Shown one piece after another: positions 1 to 9,968 of a stretch of DNA of 64,000 nt (its first letter is position 1; each line of letters begins with the position of its first letter). Source of the DNA: Spodoptera frugiperda (Eukaryota; Arthropoda; Insecta; Lepidoptera; Noctuidae). The notes under the pieces were generated by a model. That model saw only the letters and a list, made by a program, of their open reading frames with translations, made no database searches and was not told where the DNA came from. A program made the position numbers and the translations under genes. The DNA lies in the NCBI RefSeq assembly GCF_023101765.2, contig NC_064237.1, positions 992,001 to 1,056,000 of the forward strand. Reading direction: 5' to 3'.

Positions 1-429
1 ACTAGCAGATATTATAGATAAAATAAATACCACGCTATACTATTTAAGAACGGCCATAGAAAAAATTTAGGCTTTGTTGTCTAAAACAAACATCCTAAAC
101 CCTTGTTACCTGGAACCTGGAAACAACTGCAAAGGGACAACTACTTAACTACAAGTACTGCGTCATAACACAGACAGGTAAGTAAATCAATGTCGAGCTA
201 CGACAGGCTAAATAAATAGGTCACGGTCAGGACACGACGCATGCATCGTGCAACTCCGCCGGCAACACCCGAACACCGAACACTGCGCTACTCACGAAAC
301 CCAGCCACTAAAATACTACCAGCCAAAGTTCTGCCAAACAGTTTCACAGTCTGAATAGTTGGTGAACAGCAAATGAAATAAAAACCTCGCAATAGTTGCG
401 GTCGCCTTGCAGTAACTTGGCTTTCAAAC
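1..429. other. Non-coding DNA, nothing recognised
   Basis: This is AT-rich sequence with short open frames only. No splice-site pair, repeat arm or RNA gene could be supported here. Confidence 0.5.
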
Positions 430-600
430 TTTTTATACCGATGACGTTTGGCGGGCGGCGGGACTAGGGGCATGCGGGCCTGTTGCCGCTGCATACAACC
501 CAAACAAAACACGCGCGGCAGAGCGGCAACGTCGCGCCCCGGCTCCGCGCCGGGAATCGATTCCTCTCCCGCCGCGCGCCACCGACAGGTTTTACTCGCA
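430..600. promoter_or_regulatory. GC/CpG-rich island, possible promoter or exon
   Basis: A sharply GC-rich, CpG-rich block lies in otherwise AT-rich DNA, with runs such as GCGGGCGGCGGG and CGCGCCCCGGCTCCGCGCCGGG. Islands like this in moth genomes often mark promoters or first exons. No TATA box, clear initiator or splice donor was recognised, so strand and function are open. It could be an upstream alternative promoter for the same gene as the 7.4-8.3 kb candidate. That is inference from composition only. Confidence 0.3.
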
Positions 601-1470
601 ATAGTGAAGCACTAAAAGCTTAATTACCGTAAATTACCGATTTTTCATTAGTTAGTGACACGTTCGTGTTTATTTTTTTTTATTGTTTTTACTAAATTGC
701 GGTTGTAAAAGACCTGTTTTTGCGGATATTAGACTGACACAGTTCCTTTTTGCCTGGGTTTCTGCTGGTCTTAACATTTATAATTAAAATAATTCAGTTA
801 ATTTCAGCTTAGTTAAATGAAGTTAATTTTTAGGATGAAAATTCAGATTAATGACTGAAATAAGTTTCAATATCAAACACAACACACAAAAAACATAAAC
901 GTGGATATAAATTGGAATATTAATGATCTCCTGTAATCATTAGATGACGGGAAGCGTCCATACCGTTCCAGTACCCAACTGCGGAACTATTTGGAACTTT
1001 TGTAAACAAAAAGAAAAATATGGAGTAGCGTACTGTAGTGCAGGTTAGGATAGGTTCTGATTTGTTTTGATTAGATACGAGAAACAGCGTTATAATTTGT
1101 TACCTAAGTTTTATTGGAACCATTTCCCCTGGGCGATACTAGCTTTTCATAGCACGAATAGCGGGTTCCAGCAAAAAGTTTACCGGTTGATTTCCTGCAT
1201 GTTGATTCTTTTTTAAACCTTAATGGAACTTTTGAATTCTATTTCCATTTGTTTTGATGTTAAGGGTTTTTAGAAATGAAAGAGGCTGATGAGGTCCTTG
1301 CATAATATCCTACGTTTCATAAATACCGGTGAAAGAAAAATATGTCTGTGCCCAAAGAAGTTGGGAGAGAAATCGACAGAAGAAAAGAAATAAGTATTTT
1401 ACTTGTGATCTATGAAAATAGAAATTATAATACCTACCGTGGGACATACTAAATTAGGCAAAAATTATGC
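601..1470. other. Non-coding DNA, nothing recognised
   Basis: AT-rich sequence with no coding frame beyond chance length and no repeat matched elsewhere in the window. Confidence 0.5.
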
Positions 1471-1604
1471 TTTACTCACATATATTAACGGACAAGAGTT
1501 CCACTAGTTTCGGGTCACAATCTAGGCTGCGCGACGCTGCCGCGTCTACTCCCTCTGTTACTCGAAACTAGTTGAGCTTATCTCCATTAATGTACGTGAG
1601 TAAA
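1471..1604. repeat. Inverted-repeat element, family IR-1, copy 1
   Basis: The left arm begins TTTACTCACATATATTAACG and continues to ACTAGTTTCG. The right arm reads CGAAACTAGTTGAG through to TACGTGAGTAAA, which is an approximate reverse complement of the left. The pair forms a degenerate palindrome around a GC-rich centre (about 1525-1555). Related arms occur at 4606-4740 and 26209-26285, so this is a dispersed family. No coding capacity is visible. It is probably a MITE-like or foldback element, but no target duplication was defined. Confidence 0.5.
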
Positions 1605-2421
1605 CCGTCTTTTTTTGCTAAAGCTGTATTATTTACACACAAACTGTGCAATAAGAACGTAATATTGTTCGCCGTATGAAAATAGCAATGTAAAATTTAT
1701 TGAAAGCCCTACATTTGAAGTTAATGGAATAACAAACACCCATTGTTCCCACGATCCCAACAAATAAGCATAAATATTTCATATTAATATTATTATATGG
1801 TTCTATTTTCTTTTCTCTTGTCGTAATTTGCTCGAGAATACATAAAATGGGCACCAATGCCATTCATTTTTCGTTATTTCCATGATTTGTTTCAACAAGT
1901 AACTGCCTAGGTAAACTTATAAAAAAGGATTGAAATGGGATATTTCGTACACTCGGATTTCATAAACAATTCACTACATCAATGGGTAAGATTCTGCTGG
2001 AAAAGATACTGTTTCATATGACTCGACGTATATTATCTTTACAATCTAGAGAAGAAATGTACGGTATGTATATACGCGTGTTACTAAAATTGAGAAACCA
2101 ATAAAATATCTCGATATGTATGTTAAAATTACTACAAACATGGTCACGGTAGGTAATGGTGTCCCTTTTACCCTTCTCGATACATTTTATCGTAATCTCT
2201 AGACCCACGATATCTTTAAACATAAATATTTGCTATCTTTGATAGCTGTGTTGATAGGCGTTACGTTAGTTTATACTTCAGAGCTTAGGGGGCGTTAATA
2301 CTACCTATATTTTTATCGTCAAATATTTGCCTATTCAAGAAGGAAAGTAATAACGCGCAGCCCTCGCTCTCAGCGACAAAAATCTTAACATTGCACTTAA
2401 TTAAATAACTATAACGAGATA
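1605..2421. other. Non-coding DNA, nothing recognised
   Basis: AT-rich, with only chance-length open frames. Confidence 0.5.
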
Positions 2422-2660
2422 TTACAAAGGGGGAGTCCCGTCCCATGACGATGGATGTCGGGTATTCTGCCGAGGGGCTATTCTTTGATTTGTCTCGTCT
2501 TTGTCGGCAACAATGGTCGTCAATCCGTCACTCATTGTGCCCCGGACCCCCGGCCGCTGCCGAGCACTTCCACAATTGTCACTTGGAAACCCCGACTCGT
2601 GTATTAGGAGAAGCGACTGATTCATCCATTGTGGCTCTCTGGGTTTTAGTGAACAACTTT
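2422..2660. repeat. Possible fragment of a dispersed mobile element
   Basis: This block is richer in GC than its surroundings and is open in both a plus-strand (2445-2687) and a minus-strand (2422-2625) frame. That pattern suits a fragment of a repeated element better than a host gene. The minus frame includes peptides such as NCGSARQRPGVRGTMSDGLT, which look like translated lepidopteran repeat sequence. No domain is recognised and no second copy exists in this window. Confidence 0.25.
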
Positions 2661-4083
2661 CTTTATGAAATGGTACCTATAGCTTAATGAATTTGCAACG
2701 AAATGTCATTAAACCGTATTTTCTGATGTTTGTGCCGTTTTGTATGTACCTGTGCTATTTGCATGGTCGATTGTTTAAGTTAATTCAAAAGTAATGTATT
2801 AACTTATAAAGCCCTTATAATCCCAAAAATAAAATTACATTCATAAATAAAACATTCCTGCGTAGGTTAATAAAAGGTTGACGTGAGTTTATATTTCATT
2901 CGCACTCCGACATGAAGCTTGTCCTGGAAAATTGAGAGCAAAAATATACATTCATACTCATGTTTATTAATCCCCTGTTTATCCTTCATTCGTCACATAA
3001 TTCATTGCATATTTTCCTTCATGTAGTACTATAGATTAGATGATCATTTGGCTTACACGATCCGCTGTCAGCATCTCTCGTGCCAAACCTATTTGGAATC
3101 GGACCAAAAGAAAATTCCCTAAACTTCCTCTTAGTAGATCGGAACCATTTCTAATTCAAGGCCTGGTATAATATGAGTCCCTGAGCTGACGTTTCCAAAA
3201 TAATCCCAATAAGCCCAATAATCTAGACTAAACAAAATCCCAAAAAGTACAACATTGAGGAAACAAAAGGTATCATTTATATTTGTAGTTGGGCACGTCG
3301 TAATGTCTAGCTTTCATCCGCTTTGTAAGAATTCTCAGTACAACCTGTTGACATTCTATTCTTTGGAACTAAATAACCGGTTGTTTGAACTGGAATCGAC
3401 GTTAAACTGTGGAATTACGTGTCAGTTACGACTCGTCGCTGGTGACGATTTGATTTTCATTGAATAGAACGACCCTTTTTATCTTTGATTCTGTATGATT
3501 GCCTGGTAATATTTATACGTGAGCTTATGCTTACTGCGAAATGTGAATGCTGAAACCCTTTGATATTAAAGCTCGGGTTTCATTACAACATAGAGCTTGT
3601 TCATTGTGCTGTGTGCATTTCTATTGTTTTCTGGTGTTCTATAACGTTGACATTTTACTGATAATTTGATATGCCTCTCTTAGGTTTCAAAGTTGAGATA
3701 ACTGGAAGTGTAGATGTAGATTGTTATTTATGGGCTAAGTACAAGATGATATTTTCTTCAGAGTCATTTATGTCATACTCTTTACGTTATTTACTACGCT
3801 TTGACCCAAAATCCAAACTTTTATTTAAAAAATCTTAACGCTGAAAATAGTAAACTCGTTGCTTGTCCTGGCTGCTATCGTGTTTTCAGTACTTTACCCT
3901 GAAACAACGCCACCATTATATTTAACGACAATGGATCATGCAGCTAATAGGTAAGCCAACCGTGATAAAAGTTAATATTGGAACAATGCGTTGTATTGTA
4001 CTTTAATAAGAGACTATGTTAGATTAGATTTGTCTAAAGCTTTCGACTAATGTTGTACTAGGAACTTGTTTAAGAAGGCTGTA
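2661..4083. other. Non-coding DNA, nothing recognised
   Basis: AT-rich sequence. Short open frames at 3255-3467 and elsewhere have no recognisable domain and are of chance length. Confidence 0.5.
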
Positions 4084-4235
4084 TCCTTAGTATGAGTTTG
4101 ATTTACGTTTAAAGTATTTGAAATGAGAGCGCACTCGGCGCTCTGATTGGCCGGCTCGAATAAACCAACCAATCAGAGCACCGAACGCGCTCTCATTTCG
4201 ATTACTTTAATCGTAAAGCAAACTCGTACTAAGGG
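4084..4235. mobile_element. Palindromic MITE with TA target duplication, copy 1
   Basis: The element is almost entirely two inverted arms of roughly 70 bp. The left arm starts TCCTTAGTATGAGTTTG and the right arm, read in reverse complement, starts CCCTTAGTACGAGTTTGC. It is flanked by TA on both sides (4082-4083 and 4236-4237), as expected for Tc1/mariner-type insertion. Each arm contains TCTGATTGG, an inverted CCAAT box, near the centre. A second locus with the same ends lies at 36478-36680. There is no coding capacity, so it would need a transposase from elsewhere. Confidence 0.7.
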
Positions 4236-4605
4236 TACTGAATTGAAAATCCATCTATTAACCTTTCGTATGGTTGTATACAAGACGATAATAGAAAATA
4301 CAATGTGTCTCACGTGGATCTGCGTCCGGCAATACGACGGGTAAGGAAACCAATGAAACATTTTCTTAATGATAGTCTTACCAAATAGTATAGCACAGCA
4401 GATTTTTGTTTCTGATATCCCAGTTAGATTTAGATACCACCGATCTATCTGCTGTTGATTCTCGTGGTGAGAAAAGTATCAGGTTTGGCTCGATAGCTCC
4501 CACACAACCAATGGTACTAAATATTTAAACAGAAGGAAGAGATTATTTAAAAAGAAGAAAGGATGGTCTTATTTACGCATTAGGAAAAATTGTGATAGAT
4601 TATTT

Positions 4606-4740
4606 TACGCCTTACTCACCGATCGACTAGTTTCACGCGACAAGAGACGTAACGAGATTCGTGCAATACTGCTCATGACTAAGAGCCCTTTGCATTGCTC
4701 GAAACTAGACGAGTTACCTAAGTCAAACAGTTAAGTCAGT
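4606..4740. repeat. Inverted-repeat element, family IR-1, copy 2
   Basis: The left arm carries CTTACTCACCGATCGACTAGTTTC. The right arm carries CTCGAAACTAGACGAG followed by sequence whose reverse complement resembles the TTACTCACGTAACTG arm at 26219. The arms flank about 60 bp of unrelated sequence. It is diverged from copy 1 (1471-1604), consistent with an old insertion. No gene is present. Confidence 0.45.
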
Positions 4741-5599
4741 AATTTATAAACATAATATGTAATTCATTCTGATACATAGACACTAAATAGTAAATTGTCT
4801 CTTATTTTATTTCAAAGTCACAACAGAATAAAAATAAAAACGACAAATAAAACTACGTAGCAAGAAGAGAAATAAACAATTTATTTGCCTCTCGCACGTA
4901 CGGTGGGTAACGTAATATTTTTTACTAAATATTATGCAGGCTTACCTTTGACAAATGGACTATTTGCTGAACGATAAATTTTCAGCTTTGCAATTCAGCG
5001 TAGCTTTGCAGCGTTATCTACTTATGTAATTTTGATACGAGCACGAATTTGTTAACACTACGTATTTTGTAGCACGGAATTTGTGATTCCCTCTGTGCAA
5101 TCGTAATAATCCTCTCTATTATGGATATTAGTTGTGTGTGACTGATTTAATGCAACAACATGTACTGATAGGTCAGGGTTTTTTTTTCCTGCTTATTGTA
5201 GTGTTCTAAGAACTGCGTTTCCTCAATTATTGTGCTTTATTCTTGTAACTTATCTTTATTTTTTTTATCATCTCGTAGACCGCAAATTACTACGTATGAA
5301 GTTGCTGCATGAAGCTTGCCTCTATTTTTATCAAAACCCTATTGGCTTTATACTTCACTATCGATACGATTTTAATCTTGTCATGTAGTTAAGTCCAATT
5401 CAATACAAGCCAAATGAACTGGTGCGGTGTATCTGTTACAGCCAAAGTAATAAATCTTGTTATTATATATACTGTCTAGCAATTATATATAACGTCTACT
5501 CAATTTAGATAAAGTGAAAAATGACATAATATTAATCACATTAACTAGCAATTTTATATACTATCTTCGAAGACTTGGATAATGTAATAAAACGAGCAG
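4741..5599. other. Non-coding DNA, nothing recognised
   Basis: AT-rich with simple A/T runs. No coding, RNA or repeat feature could be supported. Confidence 0.5.
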
Positions 5600-5790
5600 C
5601 ATGCAAGCAAACATGCAGCATGTAGCAAGCAGGGTTTCTGTCATGGCTCCGGCACTGCGGGCCTCCGGCGGCCCCACGCGTGCTAATCGTCGCAGACGGC
5701 TTTCGCTCACCACCTGGCTCGCTAGCAACCTCCTGCTCCTCAGCCCGCGGGCCGCCTCGGTCCTACGCGCCTACGCAATTTTAAATTACA
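5600..5790. other. GC-rich island of unknown nature
   Basis: A strongly GC-rich block (core about 5640-5775) lies in AT-rich DNA. It is open on the plus strand from 5601 to 5855 (84 codons), including APALRASGGPTRANRRRR, and an Arg/Ala-rich minus frame is also open across the core. GC-rich sequence has few stops, so two open frames are weak evidence of coding. No pyrimidine-rich acceptor plus donor pair was found. It may be a regulatory island, an exon with unrecognised borders, or a retroelement fragment. Confidence 0.3.
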
Positions 5791-6146
5791 CTCTAGGGGT
5801 AGGGCAAACAAGACTACGTGGAGTCGGTTTTGTAGCAATTCGGTTCTTTCACTAACTTTTGTTGCACAGCATATTAAATTTTTAACCAACATTATTATTT
5901 AATTGTTACAGAAACTATAGCAAATTAGTTTGATCGAAATTATGTATAGGGCACTACAAGTTCTCTGCCACCATTTCCGACATAAGTTATTAGGCCTACT
6001 AACGATATGCGAATCAAATTTATGCCAAAACAAATTAGTATTTGATCTTAAAGATTAATTTTTATTCTTACAAGTTATTCTTACAAGTAAAAGTCTTGTG
6101 ACATTTTGAGTTACACATGTATTATTACTTTGACTAACTTGGACTC

Positions 6147-6275
6147 CCTATTATGAATAATATCCAGATAAAGTGATTAATTTATTACATTGTCTAGTGA
6201 ATTTGGCATTAATATACGATTATTCATAATGACCAGTCATTATGAATAATTGCTATTTAATCACTCTGACTGTAA
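6147..6275. repeat. Cluster of ATTATGAATAAT palindromes
   Basis: Bases 6219-6250 form a perfect palindrome with 15-bp arms (ATTATTCATAATGAC and GTCATTATGAATAAT) around a central CA. A third copy of ATTATGAATAAT lies at about 6150. Outer inverted arms, AGTGATTAA near 6172 and TTAATCACT near 6260, enclose the core. It could be a small foldback element or a cluster of AT-rich homeodomain/POU-type sites. Neither is proven. Confidence 0.45.
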
Positions 6276-7419
6276 CATATCTATCGTAGAGCTACATCTA
6301 ACACATCAATACTATGTTCCCATACGGTAAACCAGTTCCGTGATAACTAATTAAAAAAGTTTAATTTCCAAAAAATCTGATCAACAGCATCTCCCGCTGA
6401 CGAGGTCAAGGGGAACAATATATCTATACTCGTCTCTTTCACACAACCGTGATACAGAACCCGCGACGTAACTTAATATGGCAATAAATAAAATAAATCG
6501 CCCCGTCTCTTTTTGGCTTAGGGAGCGTGCAATTAGGCTGTCCCTTTCAGTGTCGAGTCTATCCGACCTCTTGGAAGTTCGTTTATCGCTCTTCAAATAC
6601 TTAGTTTAGAAGTTCCCTTCTAACCTTGAAGGTAGGAATGTTCAGGTCGTGGCAATAATACCTGGCTGACTGTCGTGGGCTGTGGATGCTAAATGTATCA
6701 GTTTGGAGATATTTGTCTAGCAAACATTACTGATTGCTAACCAGTGTTATCGGATTACAACGAATTACTTTGAAATTCTGTGACTGATTTTTGTCAGTAC
6801 TAGGACTCCAGACAGCATAAGCATCTTCTTCTTTGTCTTGTAAAGGTTTATTGTTACTTATATGTTGATGAGTGACTTGCATTCTTCTATCTACATGTTA
6901 TTAGGTTCTTACTCCTTTTGTAATGATCTTGGTATCCGTTCTATTCCCTCCTGTATTCCCAGTTTCTATCATCACTATCTTGATTCAGTTCGCTCTCTGG
7001 CTAACATTATGACTGTGAAGTAAGCTTTCGTATGAACTTGACTTTTGGGACAGTTTTACTTTAGTGATGGCATGACAATCCTTTATTTTTTTTTTAATAT
7101 GATAAATCCTGGTGGAAGTGGAACCTAAGTTTAATTAATGTCCATTTCTTTAGCATTTTAGCTAAGTACGCTTATTTTCATTTTGATTTTACTATCTAGG
7201 TGAAATTGATATGTGACTGACGGTAGATGTCAAATATTGTTGATTGAGAGGAACCCTAAGATAAGTGATAAGTGCCTTCTGACTCCGTTCCTGGTTCTCG
7301 AAGTTCCAACGAAACCTTACACTGAGTACACTAAGTTTAGAAAGACCGTTGCCTCGCACGAAGAATGGCGGAATCCTTACAATGCAGGTTGTATACAAAA
7401 CTTGTTTGACCAGAATTGA
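6276..7419. other. Non-coding DNA, nothing recognised
   Basis: Ordinary AT-rich sequence upstream of the 7.4 kb promoter candidate. The longest open frame (6381-6596, minus) has no recognisable domain. Confidence 0.5.
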
Positions 7420-7600
7420 GAAAAAAAGTGGCGGGCAAGTTCGCCTACAATAGCATTCCGCTGGCTGGGCCCGCCCGCGCCCCGCCCCCCGCCCTGCCCG
7501 CGCGCCCCGCGCCGACGCCGCCAGTCCGCGACCGAGCGCGACCGCGTGCGTTGTGCTGCTCACTACTAAAATGTGCTCACTACAGAATCACCATCATAAA
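7420..7600 (+). promoter_or_regulatory. Candidate GC-rich promoter region
   Basis: A dense GC and CpG block at about 7435-7550 contains runs of CCCGCCC and GCGCCCCGCGCC and stands out from the AT-rich flanks. It lies immediately upstream of sequence resembling an insect 5'UTR that ends in a strong splice donor at 8257. No TATA box was found, and the exact start site cannot be set. Open frames on both strands here (7192-7563 minus, 7416-7742 plus) follow from the scarcity of stops in GC-rich DNA and are not called genes. Confidence 0.35.
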
Positions 7601-8256
7601 CAAAACAAAAATTGGGATTTTTAAGCACAAACTTTCTCCAAACAATTCTATTAATCCTTCAATTTATTTCCTTGGAAACGTTGCAAACTGTACATTGAAT
7701 TATATCGTTTACCTTATTTTTACAACAACTGATACAGTGTAGGCATGCATTAAAGGATAGTGAAACCGGTAATCTGTGTTGTGAAAAGTTGTGTGGTGTG
7801 TAATTACGGTTGTCCTAATCCGGTTGTTATCGATTTTTGGACGTCACTAGTCCCGAACAGCTGTTTTGGGGATGCGGAAGTACTTCGCTGTTCGGCGTAG
7901 TTGTATTACCTTTTCCTTGTGAACTCAGATTTCTGTGTTCTATTACATTAAAACATGTTTAATAATACATTTATACATTAAAAATAAACCGGTTCCGGTC
8001 CAAAGGATACTCCAGTACCTTCGTTAGACTCGACGCAGAACTCGAAATTTTGTGTTTCACAGTGATAAAAAGTGGATTTGATAAGCTTGTGTTGTAACAA
8101 TTTCGAGTTAAAAATAAAAACAAAATTGTTGTAACGATTGCAGTGCACAGCAGTTCATTGCACTCGTTGCATGTGTGTTCGTTCAAAATTCTGTGTAAAA
8201 CTGTGTTTTATCAATTGGATTTTTACCGACGATCTGGATTGGGACCTGTTTGTAAG
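7600..8256 (+). other. Candidate 5'UTR exon ending at a strong donor
   Basis: The sequence is rich in GTGT and TGTG words and short A/T stretches, a texture typical of insect 5' leaders. It ends TGTTTGTAAG immediately before GTAAGG, a near-consensus donor at 8257. It has no long coding frame, as expected for an untranslated first exon. The next plus-strand exon candidates are at 42049 and 63243, so if they belong together the first intron would be about 34 kb. The 5' border is uncertain, and the link to downstream exons is inference. Confidence 0.35.
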
Positions 8257-9787
8257 GTAAGGACTTGCTTTTAGTAATAAACATTAATATTTCAACGTTA
8301 TTTAAGAGTTACAAGTGGCGCCTGGTGGTGACTGAGAGCAGCGGTGCCCCGCCAAACTGTAGGCCTAATCGTGCACCCGCGAACTCTCTGTGTGCGTTTC
8401 CGTAAACTTTTATACTCCTTCTTAGTCATTTTTAGTAACATTACGAAATGTATAAACAAGTTTAATTTGTTCCACGGTTCGCGCAACGATGATTTTCAAA
8501 AAAATACAGGCCACAAAAACTAAAATTAAGCCGTGAACCAAGTCATAAGTTTTTGCAATATTCCGAATCATTGTTTTGAAGCGGTTTCGACGTTAATGCT
8601 GCGGTGTTACTTGTGTTTAGACTGACGAAATATATTGCATCTGTCTGAACAAAACAAAGATAAAATCTTAGAAAAAGTTAGCTTAGTGCTTGGCGAGAGG
8701 CAACTTCTGGCATAATTAATTGCAGACTTCAGTTTCGAAGGTGACGTCAAGAGCAAGACTAGTGATGTTGCGTGGCTGTGACAGTACGTGTAACCCTGGT
8801 ACCGAGCCTGGAATCATGCCAGCACACAAAATAGCCAACGTCAGCTTGAGTAGGCAACGCAGCGGAGGTATTTTTGGAAGTCGCCAAGCAAAGACAACCG
8901 TGCTGTGTAGACCCGGGTAAAGCAAGCTCGATCGTACCAAAATGGAAGGAAGAATAATGAACTGCATCAGTACCATGCCACCCTGGTACTTTATTAACAT
9001 GCATAAGTTGAAAATAATTAGTTAGCATCTATTAGTTTAATTACAGAGACAAAATATATGTGCAAAGCAAACGAAACGGTTGGAATTGGTTAATATACTA
9101 TGTATAGAAACGTTACGTCATTTAAACAGTTGGTAGCTGCTGTAGAATATCTTACATTGTGTAGAGAGAACAAAAAGGCTTACTTTGTAGTCAAACTGAC
9201 TGACCATATCAAGGAATGTGTGTCGCACTACCGGAATGATAAATCTCGTGAATGTGCCGCTATTTTAAAAACTGATAAATGTGAATGGGAATCTTTTACC
9301 CATGACATGGGGCCAAGCATGGAACCTTAGCTTCCTGGAGATAAATAGGAGGCTCGTTGTGCTACAAAATTTATACCATTTAGCTTGGGTATGACGCCCT
9401 AACAAAGAAACTTTGCTTCGGTGAAACTAATGCTTATATCTAAGACAATTCTTGTGGTAAACAAAACTATTAATAACCAGATGTAGGTATTTACAATGTT
9501 TCGTATAATTCGATACAGAATAAAAACTAAACAACTGCCTAGTTTTAGATGACACAACAGAAGAGAAACAAACGCATTATTTAATGGCGATATTTTTGAA
9601 ACTTCTTTTGCGGAGGATTTGTAGAAGAACTAATTTTGAAAAAGACGAAAGCGTCGTGATTGTTTGAAACAAAAAAGTTTGTCTTTTTTTAGGAAATTAT
9701 TAACCGATTTCAATACAAAATCTTTGGTTTAAGATCAATTTTGAACATGAGATGATGATTCTTCTTCTCTGTCGTTTTTTTTATTTC
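8257..9787. other. Intron-like sequence, nothing firm
   Basis: Starts with the GTAAGG donor. A 76-codon plus frame at 9100-9330 has protein-like composition but no recognisable motif and is within chance length. No repeat copy elsewhere in the window matches this stretch. Confidence 0.4.
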
Positions 9788-9968
9788 ACTCTTGGCAGAG
9801 TGGTTGTGGTCACGTTGAGGCGGCCGTATTTGTATTGGAGGTGGATACTGCTTTCCTCATGTATCCCGCCATCTCTCACTCTTTGAGGACTGTCTAGCGC
9901 AGTCTCACACGGGGTTTTCTGTGGCTGGTTCCCTCTTCTTTTCCCTGTATGACCTGATGTAGTTTTTG
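9788..9968 (+). repeat. SINE-like element, family E
   Basis: The block begins ACTCTTGGCAGAGTGGTTGTGG, which contains a good match to a tRNA A box (TGGCAGAGTGG). It continues with GC-richer sequence quite unlike its flanks, ending near CCCTGTATGACCTGATG. No clear B box (GGTTCGANTCC) is visible; GGCTGGTTCCCTC near 9921 is only partial. I read it as a tRNA-derived or tRNA-like dispersed repeat common in moths, from memory of the sequence type. There is no second copy in this window. Confidence 0.45.

Noticed and set aside
7192..7563. 123-codon minus-strand frame rich in Ala, Gly and Arg
   Set aside because: Its openness comes from the stop-poor GC-rich promoter-like block; the plus strand is open there too.
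9100..9330. 76-codon plus frame with balanced composition
   Set aside because: No motif, no promoter or splice context, chance length.
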